Below, piece after piece: positions 56,785 through 64,000 of a DNA stretch of 64,000 bases. The notes beneath the pieces were generated by a model that saw nothing but the letters and a program-made list of their open reading frames with translations, did no database searches and was not told where the DNA came from. Numbering within the stretch: the first letter of the stretch is position 1; each line of letters begins with the position of its first letter. This DNA comes from Vreelandella hamiltonii (lineage in GTDB: Bacteria > Pseudomonadota > Gammaproteobacteria > Pseudomonadales > Halomonadaceae): contig NZ_BMXN01000004.1 in assembly GCF_014651775.1 (NCBI RefSeq), positions 1-64,000 of the forward strand, in the 5' to 3' direction. Both the position numbers and the translations under genes were made by a program.

Positions 56785-57522
56785 TCAGGCTTCTAGCAGC
56801 GGCCTGACGTTGTCGGTCAGGTAGCAGTCGTCGAACTCTCCTTCGGTGGCCAGCGCTTCGAGATCCGGAATGGTGACATGGTGTCGGTCACGAAATACCA
56901 GGCCGTCTTCGCTGAGTGCGGTGAAGGTACGGCTGACATGCACCGGGCTCAAGCCCAGGATATCGGCCAACTGCTCTTGTGACAGGGGGAGGCGGAACTG
57001 CCCGCTGATATCGTCGTTGGTCTGGCGCAGGCGCAGATACATTTCATGTAGGAAATGGGCCATTTTCTTGCGCGCGCTGCGCCGTGCCAGGTTGACCAGC
57101 CGTTCGGTCAGCAGCGCTTGCTGTCGGCTGGCAATGGCAAACATCACCGACGTGAGCGACAGTGACTCGCGAAAGACCTCCAGCATACGCTTGTGGGGAA
57201 AGTGACAGATCACGCCGTCACTGATCATGCGGACGTTTTCAAGGCGCTGGGAAAAAGCAAACTCCCGCAGACCGATGATGTCGCCGGGCAGAAAAACTTC
57301 CAGGATCTGGCGGTCGCCGTTTTCGAGGTGGCGGTAGGAGTAGGCCCAGCCGCTGCGCAGCGTGCAAAACTCATTGGCCGGTGCCCCCATCTCCCAGAGT
57401 ACCGTGCCCGCCTTGATGGACGTGGGGCTCTCTTCCAACGAGGCCAGCAGCTCTTTCTCGTCATCGGTGAGCGAGCAGTAGTGGCTAAAGTGGCGGATAA
57501 TACAGCTTTTGTCCTGTTCCAC
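56785..57522 (-). CDS. Crp/Fnr-family transcription regulator
   Basis: A 245-aa regulator: N-terminal cyclic-nucleotide-binding-type beta barrel (AGTVLWEMGAPANEFCTLRS, FLPGDIIGL), a long dimer helix, and a C-terminal winged helix with LPLSQEQLADILGLSPVHVS. The N-terminus has Cys residues (SC and YC at the start) but not the four-Cys cluster of Fnr. Start chosen at GTG 57522, with AGGAG 9 bases upstream; ATG 57552 lacks one. An alternating repeat upstream may be its operator. Confidence 0.88.
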   Translation of the reverse strand: MEQDKSCIIRHFSHYCSLTDDEKELLASLEESPTSIKAGTVLWEMGAPANEFCTLRSGWAYSYRHLENGDRQILEVFLPGDIIGLREFAFSQRLENVRMISDGVICHFPHKRMLEVFRESLSLTSVMFAIASRQQALLTERLVNLARRSARKKMAHFLHEMYLRLRQTNDDISGQFRLPLSQEQLADILGLSPVHVSRTFTALSEDGLVFRDRHHVTIPDLEALATEGEFDDCYLTDNVRPLLEA

Positions 57523-57555
57523 AGCGTGTGTCTCCTCGCAGAAAACAACCATTGT

Positions 57556-57584
57556 TAAGCAGTCTCGCTGCTTACTATAAGCAG
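57556..57584. promoter_or_regulatory. Three alternating 7-mers upstream of the Crp/Fnr gene (candidate operator)
   Basis: TAAGCAG (57556-57562), its reverse complement CTGCTTA (57568-57574), and TAAGCAG again (57578-57584). The first two form an inverted repeat with a 5-base gap; the first and third extend to TAAGCAGTC. They lie 34-62 bases upstream of the GTG start. It does not fit the Fnr (TTGAT-N4-ATCAA) or Crp consensus. Autoregulation is an inference. Confidence 0.45.
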
Positions 57585-57611
57585 TCAGGGCCGTCTTTTC
57601 CTGAACTTTTT

Positions 57612-57641
57612 GGCCGCTGCTCCAACGCTTGAGCAGCGGCC
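57612..57641. terminator. Strong hairpin after uvrA
   Basis: GGCCGCTGCTC (57612-57622) and GAGCAGCGGCC (57631-57641) form a perfect 11-bp GC-rich stem around an 8-base loop, 11 bases past the uvrA stop. In the uvrA direction it is followed by AAAAAG, not T, so it is not a textbook intrinsic terminator; it may still define the 3' end of the transcript. Confidence 0.55.
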
Positions 57642-57651
57642 CATGAGACGC

Positions 57652-60495
57652 CTAGCGAGTGGCGCGGTTGCCACGCTCGAGTAACGGCGCCAGGAAGCGG
57701 CCCGTATGCGATACCGTCTGTTTGGCCAACTGCTCCGGCGTGCCTTCGGCGATGATCTGCCCGCCCCCGGAACCGCCTTCCGGCCCCAGGTCGATCAACC
57801 AGTCGGCCGTCTTGATGACATCCAGGTTATGCTCGATCACCACGATGGTATTGCCGTGGTCGCGCAGTCGGTGCAGCACCGTCAGCAGCTGGCGGATATC
57901 CTCGAAGTGCAGGCCGGTGGTGGGTTCATCCAGAATGTAGAGGGTTTTGCCGGTGTCACGCTTGGCCAGCTCGCGCGCCAGCTTGACCCGCTGAGCCTCG
58001 CCCCCGGAAAGCGTCGTGGCGCTTTGCCCCAAGCGGATGTAGGAAAGCCCCACATCCATGAGCGTTTGCAGGCGTCGGGCGATGGCGGGCACGGGGCTGA
58101 AGAAGGCCAGCGCATCTTCCACCGTCATCTCCAATACCTCGTGGATGGTCTTGCCTTTGTAGTGGATATCCAGGGTTTCGCGATTGTAGCGCTTGCCCTT
58201 GCACACGTCACAAGGGACGTAGATATCCGGCAGAAAGTGCATCTCCACCTTGATCATGCCTTCGCCCTGGCAGGCTTCGCAGCGGCCGCCCTTGACGTTG
58301 AAGCTGAAGCGCCCGGGTTTGTAGCCTCGGGAGCGAGCCTCCTGGGTACCGGCGAATAGCTCACGAATAGGCGTGAAAATGCCGGTATAGGTGGCCGGGT
58401 TGGAGCGCGGGGTGCGGCCGATCGGGCTCTGGTCGATGTCGATGACCTTGTCGAGCTGGTCCAGGCCTTCCACCTTCTCGTAGGGAGCCGGTGTCAGGGT
58501 GGTGGCCCGGTTGAGTTCCCGGGCGGCAATCGGCATCAGCGTGCCGTTGATCAGCGTCGACTTGCCGGAGCCGGAGACGCCCGTCACGGCAATGAACAGC
58601 CCCAATGGCAGGCTGAGGGTGACATTTTGCAGGTTGTTGCCCGTGGCACCGCGCACCACCAGTTGCTTCTCGGGATTGCCCGGGATCCGGTAAGGCGGGA
58701 CGGCAATTTCGCGGCTGCCGGAGAGATACTGGCCGGTCAGCGAATTCGGGTTGTCCATCACCTGCTGCGGCGTGCCCTGGGCGACGATCTCGCCCCCATG
58801 GACACCTGCACCGGGGCCGATGTCCAGCACGTGGTCTGCAGCGCGTATGGCATCTTCGTCGTGCTCGACGACGATCACGGTGTTGCCCAGGTCGCGCAGG
58901 CGCTCCAGCGTCTTGAGCAGACGGTCGTTGTCCCGCTGGTGCAGCCCGATGGAGGGTTCGTCCAGGATGTACATGACGCCCACCAGGCCAGCGCCGATCT
59001 GGCTAGCCAAGCGGATACGCTGGGCCTCGCCCCCGGAGAGCGTGTCGGCGCTGCGTTCGAGGTTCAGGTAATCAAGCCCCACGTTGACCAGGAACTCCAG
59101 GCGAGCGTGGATCTCGTTGACGATCTTGTCGGCAATTTCTCCCTTGCGCCCGGGAAGCGCCAGCGCGCCGAAGTAGCGCCACGCCTCGCCAATCGGCAGG
59201 TGGACGATATCCGCGATGTTGCGGTCATCGACATACACATGGCGGGACTCCTTGCGGAGCCGTGAACCATGACAGGCGGTACAGGGCTGAACCGCAATGT
59301 ACTTGGCCAGGTCGTCGCGCACCATGCTGGACTCGGTCTCCCGATAGCGGCGCTGCATGTTGGGCAGCACCCCTTCGAAGGCATGTTCACGGGTGACTTT
59401 ACGGCCACGGTCGCCGACGTAGACGAAGGGGACCAGCTCGCCACCACTGCCGTTGAGGATGATATCGCGCTCGTGACGTGCCAGTTCCTGCCAAGGCGTT
59501 TCCAGCTCGAAACGGTAATGCTTGGCCAGCGCCTGCAGCTGAGTAAAGTAATATATGTTGCGTCGGTCCCAGCCCTTGATCACGCCTTCCGCCAGGGAAA
59601 GCTCGGGGTGGCTGATCAGTTTCTCCGGGTCGAAGTACTGCTGGATGCCCAGGCCGTCGCAGGTAGGACACGCCCCTGCCGGGTTGTTGAACGAAAACAT
59701 GCGCGGCTCGAGCTCGGAGAGCGAATAGCCGCAAACGGGGCAGGCAAAGCGGGACGAGAAGACCAGGTCGTCCTGCTCGCCGTCCATGAAATGCACCATG
59801 GCGGTGCCGTCGGCCAGGTTCAGGGCCGTTTCGAAGGATTCCGCCAGGCGCTGGGCGATATCGTCACGTACCTTGAAACGGTCCACGACCACGCTGATAT
59901 CGTGCTTCTTGCGCTTGTCCAGCGGCGCGATGTCGTCCAGTTCCAGCACCTGGCCATCAATCTGGACGCGCACGAACCCTTGAGCACGCAGTTCGGACAG
60001 CAGCTGCAAATGCTCACCTTTGCGGCCCTTGACGACCGGCGCCAGCAGCATCAAGCGGGTGCCTTCCGCCAGGTTCATGACCTGATCGACCATCTGGGAG
60101 ATCGTCTGGGCTTCCAGGTCCTCGCCATGCTCTGGGCAGCGAGGGGTGCCGGCACGGGCAAACAGCAGGCGCAGGTAGTCGTAGATTTCGGTAATCGTGC
60201 CAACCGTCGACCGGGGGTTGTGAGAGGTGGATTTTTGCTCGATGGAGATGGCCGGAGAGAGCCCTTCGATGTGATCCACATCGGGCTTTTCCATCATCGA
60301 GAGGAACTGACGCGCATAGGTGGAGAGCGACTCCACATAGCGCCGCTGGCCCTCGGCGTAGAGCGTATCGAACGCCAGGGACGACTTGCCGGAGCCTGAC
60401 AGGCCGGTAATCACGATCAGCTTGTCGCGGGGCAGCTCCACATCGATCTGCTTGAGGTTGTGGGTGCGGGCACCCCTGACCAGAATGCTGTCCAT
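57652..60495 (-). CDS. uvrA: UvrA, excinuclease ABC subunit A
   Basis: A 947-aa DNA damage recognition ATPase of nucleotide excision repair. Two ABC modules with Walker [16 protein letters not shown] and [15 protein letters not shown], two ABC signatures ([26 protein letters not shown]), and zinc fingers made of CPVC, CTAC, CEAC and CDVC pairs. ATG 60495 ([18 protein letters not shown]) is the standard UvrA start; the upstream in-frame start at 60588 adds an unconserved leader. Divergent from yajR. Confidence 0.97.
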   Translation of the reverse strand: MDSILVRGARTHNLKQIDVELPRDKLIVITGLSGSGKSSLAFDTLYAEGQRRYVESLSTYARQFLSMMEKPDVDHIEGLSPAISIEQKSTSHNPRSTVGTITEIYDYLRLLFARAGTPRCPEHGEDLEAQTISQMVDQVMNLAEGTRLMLLAPVVKGRKGEHLQLLSELRAQGFVRVQIDGQVLELDDIAPLDKRKKHDISVVVDRFKVRDDIAQRLAESFETALNLADGTAMVHFMDGEQDDLVFSSRFACPVCGYSLSELEPRMFSFNNPAGACPTCDGLGIQQYFDPEKLISHPELSLAEGVIKGWDRRNIYYFTQLQALAKHYRFELETPWQELARHERDIILNGSGGELVPFVYVGDRGRKVTREHAFEGVLPNMQRRYRETESSMVRDDLAKYIAVQPCTACHGSRLRKESRHVYVDDRNIADIVHLPIGEAWRYFGALALPGRKGEIADKIVNEIHARLEFLVNVGLDYLNLERSADTLSGGEAQRIRLASQIGAGLVGVMYILDEPSIGLHQRDNDRLLKTLERLRDLGNTVIVVEHDEDAIRAADHVLDIGPGAGVHGGEIVAQGTPQQVMDNPNSLTGQYLSGSREIAVPPYRIPGNPEKQLVVRGATGNNLQNVTLSLPLGLFIAVTGVSGSGKSTLINGTLMPIAARELNRATTLTPAPYEKVEGLDQLDKVIDIDQSPIGRTPRSNPATYTGIFTPIRELFAGTQEARSRGYKPGRFSFNVKGGRCEACQGEGMIKVEMHFLPDIYVPCDVCKGKRYNRETLDIHYKGKTIHEVLEMTVEDALAFFSPVPAIARRLQTLMDVGLSYIRLGQSATTLSGGEAQRVKLARELAKRDTGKTLYILDEPTTGLHFEDIRQLLTVLHRLRDHGNTIVVIEHNLDVIKTADWLIDLGPEGGSGGGQIIAEGTPEQLAKQTVSHTGRFLAPLLERGNRATR

Positions 60496-60525
60496 CAACA
60501 CCTCGAATCGCGTGGCAAAAGCGTA

Positions 60526-60555
60526 ATTATACGATTGCTGTACCCCTTCCGGCAA
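60526..60555 (-). promoter_or_regulatory. Sigma-70 promoter of uvrA
   Basis: Reading the minus strand: TTGCCG (60555-60550), 18 bases, then a perfect TATAAT (60531-60526), 31 bases before the uvrA ATG. No LexA box (CTG-N10-CAG) overlaps it by eye, so SOS control as in E. coli uvrA is not evident. Confidence 0.65.
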
Positions 60556-60679
60556 AATTGTCTCGCGCGGATGCGCCAAGGTGGGCATTTCATGGTTGGC
60601 GTTTCCAGCGTGCCGACAAAGCGCTAGAATGGGCGGTTATCTCAGGCCGTTCGGCCCACTTATCGTACACAAGGGTTCT

Positions 60680-62059
60680 ATGCGCAAGGTTTCTGCACTG
60701 TTGCTGGCCACTGAGCGCCGAGCCATCAGCGGCTTGGCCGGTCTCTATGCATCACGCATGCTGGGACTCTTCATGGTACTGCCGGTGCTGGCCCTTTATG
60801 CCGACACCTTGGAAGGGGCGACGCCGCTTCTGGTTGGCCTGGCGCTCGGTGTGTATGGCCTGACTCAGGCGGTTCTGCAGATTCCGTTCGGGTTGCTGTC
60901 GGATCGGATCGGCCGGAAACGCGTGATCGCCATTGGCCTGCTGATCTTTGCCGCAGGCAGTATCGTGGCCGCCATGGCGGACACCATTGGTGGCGTGATC
61001 GTCGGTCGAGCGCTGCAGGGGAGTGGTGCCATTGCGGCGGCGATCATGGCGCTGCTGGCCGACCAGACCCGTGAGCAGGTGCGTACCGCTGCCATGGCCA
61101 CCATCGGCCTCTCCATCGGTGTCTCCTTTGCCATTGCCATGGTGCTGGGGCCGTGGTTGGCATCATGGGGAGGGCTGTCGAGCCTGTTCTGGTTCACGGC
61201 GCTGCTCACCCTGGTGGGCCTGCTGGTGCTGTGGCGCTGGGTACCGCCAGCTCCCCGGCGTCTGCGACATCGCGATGTCGGGCTGGATCGCCAGCAATTC
61301 AAACGCGTCATTACCCGCCCAGACCTGTGGCGCCTGGACGTATCGATCTTTGCCCTGCACCTGGTCCTCATGGCCATTTTTGTGGCCGTGCCGTTCAGGT
61401 TGCTGAACGCTGGAGTGGCGGTGGAGTACCATGGGCTGGCCTATCTGGCCATCATGGGACTGTCGTTTGTCGCCATGGTGCCGCTGGTGATCGTGGCCGA
61501 GAAGCGCCAACGCATGAAGCTGATGTGCCTGCTGGCCATTGGTGCCATCGTGCTCAGCTTGGCGTCGCTTGGTCTACCGCTCTCCCAGGGGCAGGGGCTG
61601 TTTGTATGGCTGCTGGTGTTTTTTACCGGCTTCAATTTGCTGGAGGCCACCCTGCCGTCCATGCTGAGTAAACTGGCGCCAGCCGGGGCAAAAGGCACCG
61701 CCATGGGCGTCTACTCCACCAGCCAGTTTCTGGGTGCGTTTCTAGGCGGTACTCTGGGCGGTTGGCTGGCGCACACCTGGGGGCTGGACGCGGTGTTCAT
61801 CGGCTGCGCGGCGCTGGCGCTTGGCTGGTGGCTGGCCATGTGCGGCATGCCGTCACCGCCGCCGCTCTCCAGTGAGGTGGTGGCGCTGCATGATACCCAG
61901 CCCGATGCCATGGACCTGCTCATGGAGCACCTTGCCGATGTGGCCGGTGTCGAAGACGTCATGGTCGTGCCGGAAGAGCGCCTGGTGTATTTGAAAGTGA
62001 ATCGCAAAGAGCTTGATCAGGCGGCACTCGCCCGATTGATTCCGCCACCGCGGTCCTGA
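60680..62059 (+). CDS. YajR-type MFS transporter
   Basis: A 459-aa major facilitator with 12 TM segments ([20 protein letters not shown], loop motif A at [20 protein letters not shown]) and a C-terminal cytoplasmic extension of about 65 residues, with beta-alpha-beta pattern ([20 protein letters not shown]), like the YAM ferredoxin-like domain of E. coli YajR. Substrate unknown. ATG 60680 with AAGGG upstream; the in-frame start at 60581 overlaps uvrA's leader and is rejected. A uvrA-MFS-ssb order is common in related gammaproteobacteria. Confidence 0.9.
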   Translation: MRKVSALLLATERRAISGLAGLYASRMLGLFMVLPVLALYADTLEGATPLLVGLALGVYGLTQAVLQIPFGLLSDRIGRKRVIAIGLLIFAAGSIVAAMADTIGGVIVGRALQGSGAIAAAIMALLADQTREQVRTAAMATIGLSIGVSFAIAMVLGPWLASWGGLSSLFWFTALLTLVGLLVLWRWVPPAPRRLRHRDVGLDRQQFKRVITRPDLWRLDVSIFALHLVLMAIFVAVPFRLLNAGVAVEYHGLAYLAIMGLSFVAMVPLVIVAEKRQRMKLMCLLAIGAIVLSLASLGLPLSQGQGLFVWLLVFFTGFNLLEATLPSMLSKLAPAGAKGTAMGVYSTSQFLGAFLGGTLGGWLAHTWGLDAVFIGCAALALGWWLAMCGMPSPPPLSSEVVALHDTQPDAMDLLMEHLADVAGVEDVMVVPEERLVYLKVNRKELDQAALARLIPPPRS

Positions 62060-62100
62060 TCAATGAGAGACCATCACCGTATACGACAAGGAGCGACCTT

Positions 62101-62700
62101 ATGGCGCGCGGTATTAACAAAGTCATTTTAATTGGTAATTTGGGCCAGGATCCGGAAGTGCGTTTCACTCCGTCCGGTACCGCAGTGGCCAACCTGAATC
62201 TGGCCACCTCCGACACCTGGATGGATCGCCAGAGCGGTCAGCGTCAGGAACGTACCGAATGGCATCGCGTGGTGCTGTTCAACAAAACGGCGGAAATTGC
62301 GCAGCAGTACCTGAAAAAAGGCTCCAAAGTCTATATCGAAGGTCGCCTGCAGACGCGCAAATGGCAGGATCAGAACGGTCAGGAACGCTACAGCACCGAA
62401 ATCGTCGCCAACGACATGCAGATGCTGGATGGCCGCAGTGGTGACTACCAGGGGGGCGGTGCTCCGCAAGGTGGCTATGCCCAGCAAGCGCCGGCCCAGT
62501 CTGCGCCACCGCAGCAGCATTATCAGCAGCCACCGCAGCAGGCTCCTCAACAGGGTGGCTACGCTCCGCAACAGAATGCCGCGCCTCAGCGTGGCGGCGC
62601 GGCGCCTCAGCAGCAGCCTCCCGCGCATCAGCAAAACAGCAGCTACGGCGCTCCGGATCCGGGTAACTTCGACGACTTTGACGACGAAATTCCGTTCTGA
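62101..62700 (+). CDS. ssb: SSB, single-stranded DNA-binding protein
   Basis: A 199-aa protein: N-terminal OB fold ([40 protein letters not shown]), then a Gln/Pro/Gly-rich linker, and the acidic tip DDFDDEIPF that recruits repair and replication proteins. AAGGAG upstream of ATG 62101. Length and layout are typical. Confidence 0.97.
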   Translation: MARGINKVILIGNLGQDPEVRFTPSGTAVANLNLATSDTWMDRQSGQRQERTEWHRVVLFNKTAEIAQQYLKKGSKVYIEGRLQTRKWQDQNGQERYSTEIVANDMQMLDGRSGDYQGGGAPQGGYAQQAPAQSAPPQQHYQQPPQQAPQQGGYAPQQNAAPQRGGAAPQQQPPAHQQNSSYGAPDPGNFDDFDDEIPF

Positions 62701-62758
62701 TCGTCATGCCCCGCGGGGTGCTGCCGCGATGCTATCGGGTTGAGAAAGAGGGTCTGTC

Positions 62759-63655
62759 TTGAAGCTGCTAATACTGAACGCAGGGCACTGCTTGAGCCTG
62801 GCGCTGGCCCGTGAGGCGAGTCGGCGCACGGACACCGAGCTGGTGATTGAACAGGGCTTGAGTGTTTCTCCGGATCAGCTCGCGGCCATCGCGCCCGATG
62901 CGGTGATCATTCCACCGCTGTCGCACCCGTTAAGCATGACGCCAGCGGATGTCTATGCCCATGCGGATGCGGTGGACCAGTGTGTCGATGCCTGCCAGGT
63001 GGCAGGCATCGCGCTGGTCTGGTGTGTGTCCGACCAGCTCTACGAAGAGGGATTCGAGATCCCGATCGACGAGCATGTCGTGCCCGCCCCGCGCGATGAG
63101 TGCTTGCGTCGCCTGGTGCAGACCGGTGACCGTATCCGCGCGGAGTATCACCGCCACCTGATCGTGCGGCTAGGGCCGCTGTTCGCCCTGGAAGGCAGCC
63201 ATGCCTGGCTCAATGAAGTGATCGACAGCTTTGTGGCAGGCCAGCCCGTGCGTGCGGCAGAGGACGTGATTTTTTGTCCTACCTCGGCCGATGCCGTGGC
63301 CATGGCGCTGGTGGGGATGCTCCAGCAGCAAGCCTGCGGGGCCGATGCCTGGGGGGCGTATCATCTGGCGGGCACCGAGCCGGTCAGCGCTTTCACGTTT
63401 GCTTCCATGGTGCGTACCCAGTTGGCCACCCATCTCGAAGGGCGTGGCGAGGAGGTCGCATTGGGTGAGGTGCAAGCGTTGAACCACCATCACGATGCCA
63501 AGCTGCGGCGGGTACTGAACTGCCGCCGTGTCCTGGACGTCTTTGGGGTGCACCAGAAGCCCTGGCGATTGGAAGTCGGGCGAATGCTGGATGCCTGGTG
63601 CCTGACGCGCACCCAGCCGGAGGACGCAGGACCAGGAACAGGAGAGTCCGCTTGA
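62759..63655 (+). CDS. RmlD-like sugar-nucleotide-binding protein, catalytic motif lost
   Basis: A 298-aa protein of the atypical SDR/RmlD-like type (dTDP-4-dehydrorhamnose reductase fold). The region VWCVSDQLYEEGFEIPIDEH aligns with the RmlD ISTDYVFDG...PY-E-D part, but the following Tyr-x3-Lys is missing (PAPRDECLRRLVQ). The N-terminus has NAGHCLSLAL instead of a clear Gly-rich Rossmann motif. So it probably is not an active RmlD reductase. TTG start at 62759 with GAGGG upstream. Its stop overlaps plsC. Confidence 0.65.
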   Translation: MKLLILNAGHCLSLALAREASRRTDTELVIEQGLSVSPDQLAAIAPDAVIIPPLSHPLSMTPADVYAHADAVDQCVDACQVAGIALVWCVSDQLYEEGFEIPIDEHVVPAPRDECLRRLVQTGDRIRAEYHRHLIVRLGPLFALEGSHAWLNEVIDSFVAGQPVRAAEDVIFCPTSADAVAMALVGMLQQQACGADAWGAYHLAGTEPVSAFTFASMVRTQLATHLEGRGEEVALGEVQALNHHHDAKLRRVLNCRRVLDVFGVHQKPWRLEVGRMLDAWCLTRTQPEDAGPGTGESA

Positions 63656-64000
63656 TGAATGTGGTACGCAGCCTGGTGTTCTATCTGGGCTATTTTTCAG
63701 CCATGCTGCTGATTGGTGTGCTGTTCTTGCCCGTGGCGCCGTTTCTTCCCCTGGCGGCGCGCTATCGTCTGTTGAACCTCTACAACTACTTCCTGATGGT
63801 CTGGTTTCGGCTGGCCTGTGGCGTACGGTACGATATTCAAGGGCGTGACCATATTCCCGCGGGGCCCTGCGTCATTCAGGCCAACCATCAGTGTGAGTGG
63901 GAAACGCTGTTCCTGCAGGTCATGAAGCCGCCGGTCTGCACCGTGCTCAAACGAGAGCTGCTGCGCATTCCCGTATTTGGCTGGGGGCTGCGTTTGCTGC
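63655..64000 (+). CDS. plsC: PlsC-type 1-acylglycerol-3-phosphate acyltransferase, N-terminal part
   Basis: Starts at ATG 63655 overlapping the upstream TGA and runs off the window after 115 codons. A hydrophobic N-terminal helix (YLGYFSAMLLIGVLFLPVAP), then QANHQCEWETLFLQ containing N77-H78 and Glu where most PlsC have Asp (H-x4-E instead of H-x4-D), and LKRELLRIPVFGWGLR, which is characteristic. It would add the second acyl chain to lysophosphatidic acid in phospholipid synthesis. Only the front third is visible. Confidence 0.85.
   Translation, partial: MNVVRSLVFYLGYFSAMLLIGVLFLPVAPFLPLAARYRLLNLYNYFLMVWFRLACGVRYDIQGRDHIPAGPCVIQANHQCEWETLFLQVMKPPVCTVLKRELLRIPVFGWGLRLL

Noticed and set aside
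60496..60679. LexA/SOS box for uvrA
   Set aside because: No CTG-N10-CAG palindrome with an AT-rich centre was found near the promoter.
1..64000. CRISPR arrays, insertion sequences, prophage genes, tRNA genes
   Set aside because: No spaced direct repeats, transposase or integrase motifs, terminal inverted repeats or tRNA cloverleaf patterns were seen on either strand.

Overview
The window reads as a chromosome segment of a flagellated gammaproteobacterium, most likely Halomonas or a close relative in the Halomonadaceae. This rests on the style of the rRNA remnant at the left edge, the moderately high GC of most genes, the E. coli-like flg/fli/flh/che gene order, and the uvrA - yajR-type transporter - ssb neighbourhood at the right edge. 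Nearly all of it is one continuous flagellar and chemotaxis locus (about 1.1-54.2 kb). No phage, transposon, CRISPR array or tRNA was seen.

Layout. 1-305: 3' tip of a 23S rRNA gene, spacer, what looks like a 5S rRNA gene with its middle deleted, and an rRNA terminator. 306-1046: a short-chain dehydrogenase. 1.1-2.6 kb (minus): flgN, flgM, flgA. 2.8-13.4 kb (plus): flgBCDEFGHIJKL, ending at a strong bidirectional terminator. 13.5-25.5 kb (minus): fliFGHIJK followed by fliLMNOPQR. 25.7-31.0 kb: fliE, flaG, a PilZ-HD fusion gene, fliS, fliT, a second FliK-like gene and a short FlhB-like gene. 31.1-46.5 kb: flhDC, motAB, cheAW, two chemoreceptors, cheR, cheB, a third chemoreceptor, cheY, cheZ, flhB. 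46.5-54.2 kb: flhA, an unusually long flhF, a degenerate flhG-like gene, flhE, fliA and a second stator pair. 54.2-64 kb: a phytochrome-like GGDEF gene, a secreted protein of unknown function, a Crp/Fnr regulator, uvrA, yajR-type MFS, ssb, an RmlD-like gene and a cut-off plsC.

How it works together. FlhDC is the likely master regulator; FliA (sigma 28) and its anti-factor FlgM give the late tier. Four sites with exactly TAAA/TCAA-N15-GCCGATA lie before flgM, flgK, flaG and fliS, so the late regulon can be read from the sequence. Export gate (FliOPQR, FlhAB), ATPase complex (FliHIJ), basal body (FliEFG, FliMN, Flg proteins), stators and a complete CheAWRBYZ pathway are all present. Flagellin (fliC) and cap (fliD) are absent, although their chaperones FliS and FliT are here.

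Most unusual points: (1) FlhF is 724 aa, with about 340 residues of unrecognised sequence after the GTPase domain; (2) the following gene looks like an FlhG that has lost its ATP-binding P-loop; (3) both sit inside an otherwise E. coli-like flhDC...flhBAE order, mixing FlhDC-type and FlhF-type flagellar control; (4) a c-di-GMP receptor (PilZ) is fused to an HD-GYP-like domain lacking its His-His motif; (5) a phytochrome-like diguanylate cyclase lacks the usual chromophore residues; (6) a second FliK-like gene is paired with a soluble FlhB-like gene; (7) flgD, most of flgE and fliK are distinctly AT-richer than their neighbours; (8) the rRNA operon ends in a collapsed 5S gene.
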